64,000 bases of DNA, taken from NCBI RefSeq assembly GCF_900169165.1, contig NZ_FXYY01000002.1:186001-250000 (forward strand), in the 5' to 3' direction. Source of the stretch: Brevibacterium linens ATCC 9172 (GTDB lineage Bacteria; Actinomycetota; Actinomycetes; Actinomycetales; Brevibacteriaceae). The position numbers and the translations under genes were made by a program. Each line of letters begins with the position of its first letter. Positions within the stretch are counted from its first letter, which is position 1. Below, in pieces: positions 8,598 through 18,700 of this stretch. Below the pieces are notes generated by a model. It ran no database searches. It saw only the letters and a list, made by a program, of their open reading frames with translations, and had not been told where the DNA came from.

Positions 8598-10445
8598 ATG
8601 GCCCTGCGCATGTCGTCCCTGTTCGTGCGAACCCAGAAGGAGGACCCGGTCGGCGCCGAGGTGGCCAGCCACAAACTGCTGCACCGTGCCGGATACATCC
8701 GCAGGTCGGCACCGGGAATCTACACGTGGCTGCCGTTGGGCCTGGCCGTGCTGGGCAAGATCGAGGCCATCGTGCGCGAAGAGATGGCGCTCGCCGGCTC
8801 CCAGGAGGTCCACTTCCCGGGTCTTCTGCCCGCCGATCCGTACAAGAAGTCCGGCCGTTGGGAGGCCTTCGGACCTGACCTCTTCCATCTCAAGGACCGC
8901 CGCGAGAATGACTACATCCTCGCCCCCACCCATGAGGAGGTCTTCACCCTCCTGGTCAAGGATCTGTACTCCTCTTACAAAGACCTGCCGCTGTCGATCT
9001 ACCAGATCCAGACGAAATACCGCGACGAGGCTCGCCCTCGGGCAGGACTGCTGCGCGGGCGCGAGTTCATCATGAAGGACGCCTACTCCTTCGACATCGA
9101 CGACGCCGGACTCGACGCCTCCTACGAGGCCATGCGGGTGGCCTATCTGCGGGCCTTCGCCCGCCTCGGCCTGCCGTGCCTGCCGGTCAAGGCGACCCCG
9201 GGTGCCATGGGCGGCTCCGGAACAGAAGAATTCATCTACCCCTCCGAGGTTGGCGAGGACACGTTCGTGAAGTCGCCCGGCGGATATGCCGCGAACGTCG
9301 AGGCCGTGACCTCGATCGTGCCCGAGGCGATTCCCTACTCGCAGTCGCCGGCCGCCCATGTCGAAGACACCCCGGACACCCCGACGATCGAGACCCTCGT
9401 GGCCGCGGCGAACGCCTCGCACCCGCGCTCCGATCGCGAATGGACGGCCGCAGACACGCTGAAGAACGTCGTCTGCGCCGTCACCCACCCCGACGGCACC
9501 CGCGAGATCATCGTCATCGGCCTGCCCGGTGACCGCGAAGTCGACCTCGACCGGGCCGCCGGCACCGGAATGCTCGGCGACGGTGAGGTCGACCTCGAAG
9601 CCGCGACGCCTGAGGATCTCGCCGCCCACCCGGAGCTCGTCAAGGGCTACATCGGACCCGGCAACTCCCTCGATGCCCCGGTGCTCGGCATCGAATCGCC
9701 CTCGAAGATCCGCTACCTCCTCGACCCTCGCGTCGTCGATGGCACCCGCTGGATCACCGGCGCCAATGAGCCCGGCCGTCACGTCTTCGACCTCGTCGCC
9801 GGACGCGACTTCACCGCCGACGGCACCATCGAAGCCGCCCAGGTCGTCCTCGGCGATCCGGCACCGGACGGCTCCGGTCCGCTGGAACTGGCCCGGGGTG
9901 TCGAGATCGGTCAGATCTTCAAGCTCGGCCGCAAGTACTCCGAATCCCTCGACCTCAAGGTGCTCGACCAGAACGGCAAGGCGACCACCGTGACCATGGG
10001 TTCCTACGGCCTCGGCGTCACCCGTGTCATGGCCTGCATCGCCGAGGAGTACCATTCCGAGGACGGACTCCTGTGGCCGCAGCATCTGGCCCCGGCCGAT
10101 GTGCACATCATCGTCGCCGGCAAGGGCGAGGAGATCGCCGCAGCCGCCGAGAAGATGACGACCGAACTCGAAGCCGACGGTGTCAGCGTCCTGCTCGATG
10201 ACCGCAACAAGGTCTCGCCCGGGTTCAAGTTCGCCGATGCCGAGCTCATCGGCATCCCCACCGTCATCGTCGCCGGCCGCGGACTGGCCGACGGCGTCGT
10301 CGAGGTGCGTGACCGTCTGGCCGGGGAGAAGTCCGATCAGCCCGTCGCCGAGGTGGTCCCCGCCACCGTGGCACGGGTGCGTGAGGCGTACGCGAAGGCC
10401 GCAGCCGCAGCCGATGCGGCGGTCAGCGCCGACCGGAACGCCTGA
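8598..10445 (+). CDS. proS: prolyl-tRNA synthetase (bacterial type with editing insertion)
   Basis: Charges tRNA-Pro with proline. The 615-residue length and the insertion between class II motifs 2 and 3 (about residues 220–410) identify the bacterial type with the INS editing domain that hydrolyses Ala-tRNA-Pro. Visible features are the motif 1 region ([10 protein letters not shown]), motif 2 ([17 protein letters not shown]), the late catalytic motif [12 protein letters not shown], and the anticodon-binding domain near the C-terminus (about 475–570). The start ATG at 8598 follows GAGGAG. The 206-bp upstream region separates it from the divergent NUDIX-type regulator. Confidence 0.97.
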   Translation: MALRMSSLFVRTQKEDPVGAEVASHKLLHRAGYIRRSAPGIYTWLPLGLAVLGKIEAIVREEMALAGSQEVHFPGLLPADPYKKSGRWEAFGPDLFHLKDRRENDYILAPTHEEVFTLLVKDLYSSYKDLPLSIYQIQTKYRDEARPRAGLLRGREFIMKDAYSFDIDDAGLDASYEAMRVAYLRAFARLGLPCLPVKATPGAMGGSGTEEFIYPSEVGEDTFVKSPGGYAANVEAVTSIVPEAIPYSQSPAAHVEDTPDTPTIETLVAAANASHPRSDREWTAADTLKNVVCAVTHPDGTREIIVIGLPGDREVDLDRAAGTGMLGDGEVDLEAATPEDLAAHPELVKGYIGPGNSLDAPVLGIESPSKIRYLLDPRVVDGTRWITGANEPGRHVFDLVAGRDFTADGTIEAAQVVLGDPAPDGSGPLELARGVEIGQIFKLGRKYSESLDLKVLDQNGKATTVTMGSYGLGVTRVMACIAEEYHSEDGLLWPQHLAPADVHIIVAGKGEEIAAAAEKMTTELEADGVSVLLDDRNKVSPGFKFADAELIGIPTVIVAGRGLADGVVEVRDRLAGEKSDQPVAEVVPATVARVREAYAKAAAAADAAVSADRNA

Positions 10446-10454
10446 GCCGCCTCG

Positions 10455-11264
10455 GTGTTCGACGCCCTCGCCGGAGGCATCGACGTCACCTGGACGATAG
10501 TCCTGTGGCTGCTCGCCGCGGGAGTCCTGGCCGGCTGGATCGATGCCGTCGTCGGCGGGGGCGGACTGATCCAGCTGCCCGCGCTGCTGCTCGTGCCGGG
10601 GATGAGCCCCGTCCAAGCGGTTGCGACGAACAAGGTCGGGTCGATTGCGGGCACGACCGCCTCGGCGATCACCTATCTGCGCACGATCACCCCGGACCGG
10701 TCGGCGACGATCCCGGCCGCGGCCTCGGCGTTCTTAGGCGCCGTGCTCGGGGCGAAGCTCGCGACCTTGGTGCCGGCTGAGGCGTTCACCCCGATCATCC
10801 TGGTCGCGCTCATCGGGGTCGGGATCTTCACGGTGCTCAACCCGAGCCTCGGGGCCGACGCCACCCTGCGGTTCGGGGAAACGTCGAAACGCCACCACGC
10901 GCTGTCGTGGCTGATCGGGTTCGTCATCGGCATCTACGACGGGGTGCTCGGACCGGGCACGGGATCGTTCCTCGTCATCGCCTTCGTCTCGATCATCGGA
11001 TTCTCGTTTCTGCAGGCCTCGGCGACGGCGAAGGTCATCAACTGGGCAACGAACTTCGGAGCGCTCGTCTACTTCATCCCCGACGGTCAGGTCGTCTGGC
11101 TGCTGGGCGTGGTCGTGGCCATCGGCAACGTCACCGGTGGAATCTTCGGTGCCCGCACCGCGCTGGCGAGGGGCTCCGGGTTCGTCCGTGTCATCTTCGT
11201 CATCGTCGTCTCCGTGCTGATCCTCAAGCTCGGCTTCGACGTCATCGCCACCCTCATCCACTGA
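10455..11264 (+). CDS. TauE/SafE (TSUP) family membrane permease
   Basis: A 269-residue integral membrane protein with about eight hydrophobic helices. The N-terminal GWIDAVVGGGGLIQLPAL and the central GIYDGVLGPGTGSFLV are the duplicated TSUP signature. Members export sulfite, sulfoacetate or related organosulfur anions, or import them; the substrate here cannot be told. The GTG start at 10455 lies only 10 bases after the proS stop, so it is probably cotranscribed with proS, although no functional link is evident. A perfect 56-bp palindrome directly follows the stop codon. Confidence 0.9.
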   Translation: MFDALAGGIDVTWTIVLWLLAAGVLAGWIDAVVGGGGLIQLPALLLVPGMSPVQAVATNKVGSIAGTTASAITYLRTITPDRSATIPAAASAFLGAVLGAKLATLVPAEAFTPIILVALIGVGIFTVLNPSLGADATLRFGETSKRHHALSWLIGFVIGIYDGVLGPGTGSFLVIAFVSIIGFSFLQASATAKVINWATNFGALVYFIPDGQVVWLLGVVVAIGNVTGGIFGARTALARGSGFVRVIFVIVVSVLILKLGFDVIATLIH

Positions 11265-11267
11265 TTA

Positions 11268-11323
11268 CTACCTGACGGGGGCCCAGCAACCTCGCGCGAG
11301 GTTGCTGGGCCCCCGTCAGGTAG
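11268..11323. repeat. 56-bp perfect palindrome, copy A of a dispersed family; likely bidirectional terminator
   Basis: The 28-bp arms are fully complementary with no loop: the left arm begins CTACCTGACGGGGGCCCAGC at 11268, the centre is CTCGCGCGAG at 11291–11300, and the right arm ends in TAG at 11323. It exactly fills the gap between the convergent TSUP permease and the APH(6)-like kinase. A second copy lies at 35476–35537. The two copies differ at two symmetric positions, and both arms change together so that pairing is kept. Confidence 0.9.
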
Positions 11324-11332
11324 CAAGTGGGG

Positions 11333-12352
11333 TCAGCCGATGGGTTTGAGGGCGTGAGCGTTGACTCCGGCGACATCGGCGCCGGACAGGGCGCGGGCCA
11401 CCCACAGGGAACGAGCCGCATCGGCCAGGCTCGAATTCGACCCACCGGAGGCTGCGCGCAGGTACCAGAACATGTTCGTGATCTCACGAGCCACGGTCGC
11501 GCCCATCCCGTACTGCGGATCGACCCCGGCACACAGCGCCAGGTCCGTGGCGAAGCCGCGCAGCCACGCCGCCTGCGCCTGCGGATGGTCCGAGGGGATC
11601 TCGGCCAGACGGTTCCACAGGATCGGGGCCAAGGTGTACGCGGTCGGACCGGCCAAGGGCTGCGGATCGATGGCCTTCCATGTCGAAATGCCCGTCGGGT
11701 CGGGGTTGCCGGCGAGAATGTTGTAGTAGTGCAGATCGGCATGGATGAGCCAGTTCTCATCCGACGAGGCCAGGGTCTGCATCCAGTTGCGGGCGAACGA
11801 CAACAGCAGGGAATCGTGCGGACCCGCCTCCGACCACCCGGTCAGCAGCGCGGCATCGGCATCGAACGAGTTCAGCCACCCGGCCACGACATCCTGGACG
11901 CGCAGGAACTCCGAGGTCGCCGGAATCTCCAGGGACCGTTGCAGGGCACCCCAGATCGGTGGCACATCGGCCAGGGGCAGCACGGAGAGATTGTCCTTCG
12001 TGCGCAGCCGCTCCTGCAGAGTGACCCGGAAGCTGCGATCATCCCGAATGACCCGCACGGCCCCGTGCCCGTTCCACATCTTCAACGCGCGCAGCACCTG
12101 CGCATGCGCTGCCGTGTGCGCCGAGGTGGGAGCCGCGAACCGCAGCACCCCCTGATAGTTCTCCTGCGTGAGCACCGGAATCACCAAGGACTCGCAGCCG
12201 GCCCATGGGGCGCCGGGCACATCGTCGAAGCGCAGCTTCCACCGGTCGAGGAGCTCATTGGCCATATAGTCGAGCGCCGCAACCCACGAATCGGTGCGGT
12301 ATTCGCCGATGATCTCGCGCGTCGCACGGTAGAGAACCGGTGGAACCTTCAC
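11333..12352 (-). CDS. aminoglycoside/hydroxyurea resistance kinase family protein (APH(6)-like)
   Basis: The 339-residue protein carries the phosphotransferase catalytic loop HADLHYYNIL and the metal-binding region IDPQPLAGP that characterise the streptomycin-6-phosphotransferase/hydroxyurea kinase family (protein-kinase-like fold). Such genes are common chromosomal genes in Actinobacteria, and most have no proven resistance role, so I do not infer resistance. Its ATG overlaps the TGA of the upstream DUF4439 lipoprotein gene (12349–12352), implying a two-gene unit. It ends 9 bases after palindrome copy A. Confidence 0.82.
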   Translation of the reverse strand: MKVPPVLYRATREIIGEYRTDSWVAALDYMANELLDRWKLRFDDVPGAPWAGCESLVIPVLTQENYQGVLRFAAPTSAHTAAHAQVLRALKMWNGHGAVRVIRDDRSFRVTLQERLRTKDNLSVLPLADVPPIWGALQRSLEIPATSEFLRVQDVVAGWLNSFDADAALLTGWSEAGPHDSLLLSFARNWMQTLASSDENWLIHADLHYYNILAGNPDPTGISTWKAIDPQPLAGPTAYTLAPILWNRLAEIPSDHPQAQAAWLRGFATDLALCAGVDPQYGMGATVAREITNMFWYLRAASGGSNSSLADAARSLWVARALSGADVAGVNAHALKPIG

Positions 12353-13344
12353 TTCTGCACCTCCGCCTGCCCGGGTTCGTCATAGGTGAATCGCAGCGGC
12401 TGCGGGTCGGCGAAGACCGATCGGGTCCGGGCCGATTCCCACAGCCGCAGAATCGCCGAGGCGTCCGCCTCCAACCAGGGCAGAAGTGCCGACGCGATGC
12501 CGTCCTCGAGGGAGAGCGCGAGGTCCTTCGCGGAGTCCGCGTCCGTCGGGGTGGGGTCGAGCTTCCACGCCGAGGCGGCCGGATCGGCCGTGTGCTCACC
12601 GAGGCGTTCGAGCATCTCCCCGGACAGAGCACCCAGGGATTCGAGCCGAGCCAGCGCAGCCGTGCGTTCGCGTGACTTCGAGCCGAAGTTCACGGCGAGC
12701 CGCTCATAGCCGTACGCGGCCGCCCGGGACTGGTTGAGGATCGCGTTGTACATGTCTGCCTGCCCCGCGGTCTCCTCGCTTCCGGAGTCATTCGCTCCGG
12801 CATCCGCGTCGGCCTTGCCGGCGGCGCTGGGCGACGCCGTCGACTCAGCGCCGCGGTCCGAGCCGTCGAGCTCCTCACGCCCGGCACGGATGAGTTCGGC
12901 GGCGGTGGTGATGATCTCCGGCTTCTTCGCCCCGGCCACCAGGGCCAGCCCTGTGGCCACATCGGCCAGGACGGGAATGAGACCCGATCCCAGGGACGCC
13001 GAGGCCTCGAAGACGGCGCGGGAGGCCACCTCGGCGGCTTCGACGAAGGTCCGTTCATCCTCGGTCGGGGGTGCCTCGGTGGCGAACTCTGTCGGCGGAT
13101 TCCACACCGGTCCGACCGCCGCAGCGAAAGCGGCGAGGTCCTCACCAGCGGTTTCGGGATCCCCTGTGCCGGGGGAGGCGGAGTCGAGGATGCGGGCCAG
13201 ACGGTTGCGCAGCTGCTGGGTCGCATCCAGCGTGGGGATCTCCGGGTCCTGATCGAGTCGCAGACCGCAGGCGGTGAGCAGACCCACGCTCAGCCCGCCG
13301 ACGCCGGCAGTCAACAGGCCGCGGCGACTGACGGGAAAACGCAT
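12349..13344 (-). CDS. DUF4439 (ferritin-like) domain lipoprotein
   Basis: A 331-residue exported protein. The N-terminus has RRGLLTAG (twin-arginine-like) and a lipobox LLTAC, so it is likely lipidated at the cysteine near residue 26. The C-terminal helical region (about 200–330, with AYGYERLAVNFG) resembles DUF4439, a ferritin-like four-helix domain. A flexible acidic segment near 165–195 separates two helical parts. The same family (Rv2844) sits between proS and rimP in mycobacteria, so the location is conserved. Function unknown; a surface-associated role is inferred from the signal peptide. Confidence 0.82.
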   Translation of the reverse strand: MRFPVSRRGLLTAGVGGLSVGLLTACGLRLDQDPEIPTLDATQQLRNRLARILDSASPGTGDPETAGEDLAAFAAAVGPVWNPPTEFATEAPPTEDERTFVEAAEVASRAVFEASASLGSGLIPVLADVATGLALVAGAKKPEIITTAAELIRAGREELDGSDRGAESTASPSAAGKADADAGANDSGSEETAGQADMYNAILNQSRAAAYGYERLAVNFGSKSRERTAALARLESLGALSGEMLERLGEHTADPAASAWKLDPTPTDADSAKDLALSLEDGIASALLPWLEADASAILRLWESARTRSVFADPQPLRFTYDEPGQAEVQK

Positions 13345-13535
13345 ACGGCAATCCTATCGGATGCCTCGTCACGGGCGGGGGAGACCCGATCGACACCCGA
13401 ACCGGGACGAAGGCTTAACCTCGACGGCGGCTGTCGCTTAGGGTGGGTGAGAACACGGCGGTCGCACACGTGCACGGTACGCCGGCCCCCTCGCCCCGCC
13501 TCGGCGACGGGGACGCACAAGGATATGGAGGAGAC

Positions 13536-14000
13536 ATGGACGAAGACGTCGAGCGGATCAAGGGCCTGCTCGCCCCGCCCCTGCAGGAGGCGGGATTCCA
13601 CCTCGAGACCGTCAAGGCGGTCGCGGCCGGTCCGCGGCGCACGCTCACCGTCGTCGTCGACCTCGACGAATCGAGCACCGATCCGATGTCGATGGAGAAG
13701 ATCGCCGAATCGACGAAGATCGTCGGCGACGCCCTCGACGAGGTCGAGATCTTCCGGGACAAGCCCTACCAGCTCGAGGTCACGAGCCCTGGCGCCACCC
13801 GGAAGCTCGAGACCCCACGCCACTTCCGACGCGTCATCGGCCGGCGTCTGGAGATCACGACGAAGAAGGACACCTTCAAGCTCGACCTCGCCGAGGTGGG
13901 GGAGAGCTCGATCACGGGCACGGACCCCCAGCGCAAGGAATCGAAGACGGTCGACCTCGGTGAGATCCGCAAGGCTCAGGTGGAACTGAAGTTCCGCTGA
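13536..14000 (+). CDS. rimP: ribosome maturation factor
   Basis: Needed for 30S subunit maturation, in particular late assembly of the ribosomal head (family knowledge). The 154-residue protein shows the two-domain RimP fold: an N-terminal alpha/beta part with DLDESSTDPMSMEKIAE, the linker YQLEVTSPGATRKLETPRHF, and a C-terminal Sm-like barrel (RRLEITTK, VDLGEIRKAQVELKF). The start is the ATG at 13536 because GGAGGAG lies just upstream; an upstream open frame to 13443 has no such signal. It is the first gene of the rimP–nusA–ylxR–infB cluster. Confidence 0.95.
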   Translation: MDEDVERIKGLLAPPLQEAGFHLETVKAVAAGPRRTLTVVVDLDESSTDPMSMEKIAESTKIVGDALDEVEIFRDKPYQLEVTSPGATRKLETPRHFRRVIGRRLEITTKKDTFKLDLAEVGESSITGTDPQRKESKTVDLGEIRKAQVELKFR

Positions 14001-14137
14001 GGCGAACCTCACGCTCGGACGGCAGTGAGATGGCCCCAGCACGGACAGAGTGCGGGCGCGGACTGGGATAGACTGTTACGCCTGCATAAGTGAACACAGA
14101 CAATTCAATGCTCGGTTGAGCGAGAGAGGATTTAGAC

Positions 14138-15100
14138 ATGGACATCGACCTCAATGTTCTGCGCGTGATCGAACGAGAGCGTGAGATTCCACTGGAAACC
14201 CTCATCGAACTCATCGAACAGGCGCTCTTCCTCGCCTACCAGAAGACCGAAGGAGCCTGGCCCGACGCCCGCGCCGAACTCGACAAGTCCACCGGCGAGG
14301 TGCGCATCCTGGCCGTGGAGTTCGACAACGACGACAACCCGATCGGCGAATTCGACGACACCCCCACCGGCTTCGGCCGCATCGCCGCCCAGACCGCCCG
14401 ACAGGTCATCCACCAGCGGTTGCGCGATGTCGAGGACGAGACCCTGCTCGGCACGTTCAAGGGACGCGAGGGCGAGATCGTCTCGGGCATCATCCAGCAG
14501 GGCCGGGACCCGCAGATGATTCAGGTCGACATCGGCGACGTCGAGGCGGTGCTGCCGCCGCACGAACAGGTCCCCGGCGAGACCTACGCCCACGGCACCA
14601 GACTGCGCGTCTACATCGCCGATGTGCACAAGGGCACGAAGGGCACCTCGGTCACCGTCTCCCGCACCCATCCGAACCTCGTGCGCCGACTCTTCGCCCA
14701 TGAGGCCCCGGAGATCGCCGACGGCACCGTCGAGATCGTGTCTCTGGCCCGCGAGGCCGGCCACCGGACGAAACTCGCCGTGCGCGCCACGAAGCCGGGA
14801 GTCAACGCGAAGGGATCGTGCATCGGCGAGCTCGGCTCACGTGTGCGGGCGGTGATGAACGAACTCGGCCAGGAGAAGATCGACATCGTCGACTACTCCG
14901 ACGACCCGGCGAAGTTCATCGCCCACGCGCTGTCCCCGGCCAAGGCCAAGAGCGTCGAGATCCTCGACGCCGCCGCGCAGGAATCCCGTGCCGTCGTCCC
15001 CATCGACCAGCTGTCCCTGGCCATCGGCAAGGAAGGGCAGAACGCCCGCCTGGCGGCCAAGCTCACCGGGTGGAAGATCGACATCGTCGCAGGCGAGTAG
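14138..15100 (+). CDS. nusA: transcription termination/antitermination protein NusA
   Basis: Binds RNA polymerase and nascent RNA to modulate pausing, termination and antitermination. The 320-residue protein has the N-terminal polymerase-binding domain (MDIDLNVLRVIEREREIPLE...), an S1 domain (about 110–180, with GEIVSGIIQQGRDP and VSRTHPNLVRRLF) and two KH domains (GSCIGELGSRVRAVMNEL and IGKEGQNARLAAKLTGW). It lacks the acidic C-terminal repeats of the E. coli protein, as is usual in Actinobacteria. The ATG at 14138 follows AGAGAGGA. The 137-bp gap after rimP is long enough for an internal promoter, but none is clear. Confidence 0.96.
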   Translation: MDIDLNVLRVIEREREIPLETLIELIEQALFLAYQKTEGAWPDARAELDKSTGEVRILAVEFDNDDNPIGEFDDTPTGFGRIAAQTARQVIHQRLRDVEDETLLGTFKGREGEIVSGIIQQGRDPQMIQVDIGDVEAVLPPHEQVPGETYAHGTRLRVYIADVHKGTKGTSVTVSRTHPNLVRRLFAHEAPEIADGTVEIVSLAREAGHRTKLAVRATKPGVNAKGSCIGELGSRVRAVMNELGQEKIDIVDYSDDPAKFIAHALSPAKAKSVEILDAAAQESRAVVPIDQLSLAIGKEGQNARLAAKLTGWKIDIVAGE

Positions 15101-15109
15101 CCTGTCGCA

Positions 15110-15448
15110 GTGATTCGCACCACTGGCCCCCTTGGCGCGAGCGGGGGTGCTGGTGCTGTAGAATCATTCATTGTGAATGTTGGTGATGGACCCGTAAGGA
15201 CGTGCATCGCCTGTAGGCAGAGGGCCGGTCGGGACGAGCTGACACGCTTCGTGTTCCGCCCCGACCAGCATCCCGCCGTCGTCCATGACGTGTCAGCGAC
15301 ACTGCCGGGACGTGGTGCGTGGGTGCATCCCGATGAGAAGTGCCTGAACAGGGCCCTGACCACTGCCGCCTTCGCTCGATCCTTTCGAACGAAGATCACC
15401 GCCTCGGACCTCCCGAGGCCGGACACCGAACCCAAAGAGAACGGGTAG
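15110..15448 (+). CDS. ylxR: YlxR family RNA-binding protein (DUF448)
   Basis: A small basic protein between nusA and infB, the standard place for YlxR. The family signature VRTCIACRQRAGRDELTRFV and the later LPGRGAWVHPDEKCL are present. Structures of the family suggest RNA binding, and a link to RNase P regulation has been proposed. The start is uncertain: the GTG at 15110 gives 112 residues, while a GTG near 15173 would begin just before the conserved core and better match family length. Confidence 0.88.
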   Translation: MIRTTGPLGASGGAGAVESFIVNVGDGPVRTCIACRQRAGRDELTRFVFRPDQHPAVVHDVSATLPGRGAWVHPDEKCLNRALTTAAFARSFRTKITASDLPRPDTEPKENG

Positions 15449-15504
15449 CCGAATGGATGACAAGTTGTGAGTGTCGCACGATGACACCCAGACGGAATTC
15501 GAGA

Positions 15505-15564
15505 GAGCAGTGAAATGAGTACTGCTCGTCATTGATGAGGTTCTTTCCTGACCGGGAAAGAACC
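15505..15564 (+). promoter_or_regulatory. two hairpins in the infB leader
   Basis: GAGCAGT (15505–15511) pairs with ACTGCTC (15521–15527), and GGTTCTTTCC (15539–15548) pairs perfectly with GGAAAGAACC (15555–15564) around a 6-base loop. The second hairpin ends 15 bases before the infB GTG and sits immediately upstream of its GGAGAA ribosome-binding site. No U-tract follows, so a leader element affecting translation or RNA stability is more likely than a terminator. Confidence 0.6.
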
Positions 15565-15578
15565 CGGACAGGAGAACT

Positions 15579-18509
15579 GTGGCAAAGCCCCGTGTCCATG
15601 AGCTCGCGAAAGAGCTCGGCACAACAAGTAAGAACGTCCTCGAAAAGCTCCAGGACATGGGCGAATTCGTTCGCTCCGCCTCTTCGACGCTCGAAGCGCC
15701 CGTCGTGCGCCGCGTGAAGGAGGCATTCGCCGATTCCGCTTCCGCCGACGGTGGGAAGTCGACCGGCGCGAAGAAGGCCGCCAAGCCGGCCGCGAAGCCC
15801 GGAGCCCCGAAGCCCGGTGCGAAGCCCGCACCCAAGCCCGCCGCGAAGTCGGCTGCGAAACCGGGTGCTGCCAAGCCCGGTGCTGCCAAGCCCGCCGGAG
15901 CGGCGACGTCGGCCCCCGCCGAGGATGCCGCCCCCGCTGCGAAGTCCGCGCCGAAGTCCGCGCCGAAGCCCGGCGCCAAGCCGGCCGCACCGAAGGCCGA
16001 TCCGACCGAGGCTCCCGCAGCCAAGCCGGCTGCCTCCTCGACGCCGAAGCCCGGTGCCCCGAAGCCGTCTGCCGCGCCCAAGCCCGGCTCCCCGAAGCCC
16101 GGAGCACCCAAGCCGGGTGCGGCGAAGCCCGGCGGTCGCGGTGCCGGACGTCCCGGAAACAACCCCTTCGCCTCCTCGCAGGGAATGCCGAAGCCCGGCC
16201 GCGGACCCAAGCCCGGCGGTCGCTCCGGCGGTCAGGGTGGCCAGGGCGGTCAGGGAGGCCAGGGCGGACGCCCCGGCAACAACCCGTTCGCGCCCTCGCA
16301 GGGAATGCCGAAGCCCGGTCAGAAGCAGCGCTCCGGCGGTGACGAGACCTCCGGCGGCTCGCGTCCGGCACCTCGCCCGGGCGCACCTCGCCCGAACCCG
16401 TCGATGCTGAAGAACTCGGCACTGAACAAGCCCGCTCCCGGCCGCGGTCGCGGCGGCGGACGCGGAAATGCCCCCGGCGGTGCACCCGGTGCACCGGGCG
16501 GCGGTCCCGGCGGACCGCGTCGCGGACCCGGCGGCGGTCCCGGTGGTCGCGGTTCAGGTCGCGGTCGCGGAAGCACACAGGGTGCATTCGGCCGCGGCGG
16601 CGGTCCCCGTCAGAAGGGACGCAAGTCGAAGCGGGCGAAGCGCGCAGAGCTCGAGCAGATGCAGGCTCCGTCGGTCGGCGGCGTCACCGTTCCGCGCGGA
16701 GACGGCAACACTCCGCTTCGTCTGCGTCGCGGCTCCTCGCTGGCTGACTTCGCCGAGAAGATCAACACCGATCCGACGAACCTCGTGACCGTGCTCTTCC
16801 ACCTCGGTGAGATGGCCACGATCACGCAGTCCCTCGACGAGGCGACCTTCGAGGTCCTCGGCGAAGAGCTCGGCTACAAGATCGAGATCGTCTCGCCCGA
16901 AGACGAAGACCGTGAGCTGCTGGAGACCTTCGACATCGACCTCGATGCCGAAGCCGCAGAAGAGGACGACGAGGACCTGCAGGCACGTCCGCCGGTCGTC
17001 ACCGTCATGGGTCACGTCGACCACGGTAAGACCAAGCTGCTCGACGCGATCCGCTCGGCCAATGTCGCTTCTCGCGAAGCCGGCGGAATCACCCAGCACA
17101 TCGGTGCCTACCAGGCCGAGGTCGAGCACGAGGGAGAAGATCGCAAGATCACCTTCCTCGACACCCCGGGTCACGAGGCGTTCACCGCCATGCGTGCCCG
17201 TGGTGCGAAGTCGACGGACCTCGCGATCCTCGTGGTCGCCGCCGACGACGGCGTCATGCCGCAGACGATCGAAGCTCTCAACCACGCTCAGGCGGCCGAT
17301 GTGCCGATCGTCGTGGCCGTGAACAAGATCGACAAGGAAGGCGCCAACCCCGCCAAGGTCATGCAGCAGCTGACCGAATATAACCTCGTGGCCGAAGAAT
17401 ACGGCGGCGAGACCATGTTCGTGCCGATCTCCGCGCTCAAGCGCGAGGGCATCGACCAGCTGCTCGAATCCGTTCTGCTGACCACCGATGCGGCCCTTGA
17501 CCTGCGGGCGAACCCCGACAAGTCCGCTCGCGGCATCGCGATCGAAGCCAAGCTCGACAAGGGCCGCGGTGCGGTTGCCACCGTCCTCGTCGAGTCCGGC
17601 ACCCTGCGTCAGGGCGATGCCATTGTCTGCGGCACCGCCTACGGACGTGTGCGTGCGATGTTCGACGAGAACGGAAACGTCGTCGAGGAGGCCGGACCCT
17701 CCCGCCCCGTGCAGGTGCTCGGCCTGTCGTCCGTCCCGCGTGCCGGTGACTCGTTCATCTCCACCGATGACGACCGCACAGCCCGTCAGATCGCTGAGAA
17801 GCGTGACGCCATCGAGCGCAACGCCGCTCAGGCCCGCGGTCGCAAGCGCATCAGCCTCGAGGACTTCACGAAGGCTCTGGCTGAGGGCAAGGTCGACATG
17901 CTCAATCTCATCCTCAAGGGTGACGTCTCCGGTGCTGTCGAAGCGCTCGAGGATTCGCTGCTCAAGATCGATGTGGGCGACGACGTCGACCTGCGGATCA
18001 TCCACCGCGGAGTCGGTGCGATCACGGAGAACGACATCAACCTGGCCACGGTCGACAATGCGATCGTCCTCGGCTTCAACGTCCGTCCGGAAGCGAAGGC
18101 TCGCGACCTGGCAGACCGCGAAGGCGTCGACGTCCGCTACTACTCGGTCATCTACCAGGCGATCGACGACATCGAGTCCTCGCTCAAGGGTATGCTCAAG
18201 CCCGAGTACGAAGAGGTCCAGACCGGTACGGCGGAGATCCGCGAGGTCTTCCGTTCCTCGAAGTTCGGCAACATCGCCGGCTCGATCGTCCGCGACGGCC
18301 TCATCAAGCGGAACTCGACCGCTCGCGTCACCCGCGACGGAATCGTCATCGGCGACAACGTCCACATCGAATCGCTGCGCCGGTTCAAGGACGATGCGAC
18401 CGAGGTCCGCGAGGGCTACGAGTGCGGTATCGGACTCGGCAAGTTCAACGACCTGCGCGTCGGCGACATCATCGAGACCTTCGAGATGCAGGAGAAGCCG
18501 CGCGACTGA
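15579..18509 (+). CDS. infB: translation initiation factor IF-2
   Basis: GTPase that brings initiator fMet-tRNA to the 30S subunit and promotes subunit joining. The 976-residue protein has an IF2_N domain at residues 1–50 ([20 protein letters not shown]), a very long low-complexity region (about 50–360) of Ala/Pro/Lys then Gly/Arg repeats with two GNNPFA blocks, a second IF2_N-like domain, and the G domain (GHVDHGKT near 477–484, DTPGH, NKID near 580), followed by the C-terminal domains. Long disordered N-termini are normal for actinobacterial IF-2. The GTG start at 15579 follows GGAGAA. Confidence 0.97.
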   Translation: MAKPRVHELAKELGTTSKNVLEKLQDMGEFVRSASSTLEAPVVRRVKEAFADSASADGGKSTGAKKAAKPAAKPGAPKPGAKPAPKPAAKSAAKPGAAKPGAAKPAGAATSAPAEDAAPAAKSAPKSAPKPGAKPAAPKADPTEAPAAKPAASSTPKPGAPKPSAAPKPGSPKPGAPKPGAAKPGGRGAGRPGNNPFASSQGMPKPGRGPKPGGRSGGQGGQGGQGGQGGRPGNNPFAPSQGMPKPGQKQRSGGDETSGGSRPAPRPGAPRPNPSMLKNSALNKPAPGRGRGGGRGNAPGGAPGAPGGGPGGPRRGPGGGPGGRGSGRGRGSTQGAFGRGGGPRQKGRKSKRAKRAELEQMQAPSVGGVTVPRGDGNTPLRLRRGSSLADFAEKINTDPTNLVTVLFHLGEMATITQSLDEATFEVLGEELGYKIEIVSPEDEDRELLETFDIDLDAEAAEEDDEDLQARPPVVTVMGHVDHGKTKLLDAIRSANVASREAGGITQHIGAYQAEVEHEGEDRKITFLDTPGHEAFTAMRARGAKSTDLAILVVAADDGVMPQTIEALNHAQAADVPIVVAVNKIDKEGANPAKVMQQLTEYNLVAEEYGGETMFVPISALKREGIDQLLESVLLTTDAALDLRANPDKSARGIAIEAKLDKGRGAVATVLVESGTLRQGDAIVCGTAYGRVRAMFDENGNVVEEAGPSRPVQVLGLSSVPRAGDSFISTDDDRTARQIAEKRDAIERNAAQARGRKRISLEDFTKALAEGKVDMLNLILKGDVSGAVEALEDSLLKIDVGDDVDLRIIHRGVGAITENDINLATVDNAIVLGFNVRPEAKARDLADREGVDVRYYSVIYQAIDDIESSLKGMLKPEYEEVQTGTAEIREVFRSSKFGNIAGSIVRDGLIKRNSTARVTRDGIVIGDNVHIESLRRFKDDATEVREGYECGIGLGKFNDLRVGDIIETFEMQEKPRD

Positions 18510-18593
18510 TCGGTCGCACCGCGAGTCGCATCCGCCTGATCGGAGCGCAGCAGCGCACCCGAGGAGACGGATGGGACTGACACCATGAGTCGA

Positions 18594-18634
18594 CGGCTCC
18601 GGTCGGCCCCCGGACGGGGGACCGACCGGAGCCG
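18594..18634 (+). terminator. strong hairpin between infB and rbfA
   Basis: CGGCTCCGGTCGG (18594–18606) is perfectly complementary to CCGACCGGAGCCG (18622–18634), with additional C/G pairing inside. It lies 85 bases after the infB stop and 66 bases before rbfA. The trailing sequence is not T-rich, so termination may be partial. Confidence 0.65.
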
Positions 18635-18700
18635 GTTCGATTCCACCGCTAATATAGGGCCGGAAGAGTTGTTCCGGCCCCGAACAGAAGGACACGCACC

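Noticed and set aside
8592-10616. Long open antisense frame opposite proS
   Set aside because: Same composition artefact; it is low in hydrophobic structure, has no motif, and runs across the end of proS into the next gene.
11333-12352. Calling the APH(6)-like kinase an antibiotic resistance gene
   Set aside because: The family is widespread on actinobacterial chromosomes without shown resistance, and there is no mobile context here.
15579-16650. The Ala/Pro/Lys and Gly/Arg repeats of IF-2 as an anomalous insertion
   Set aside because: Long low-complexity N-termini are normal in actinobacterial IF-2 proteins.
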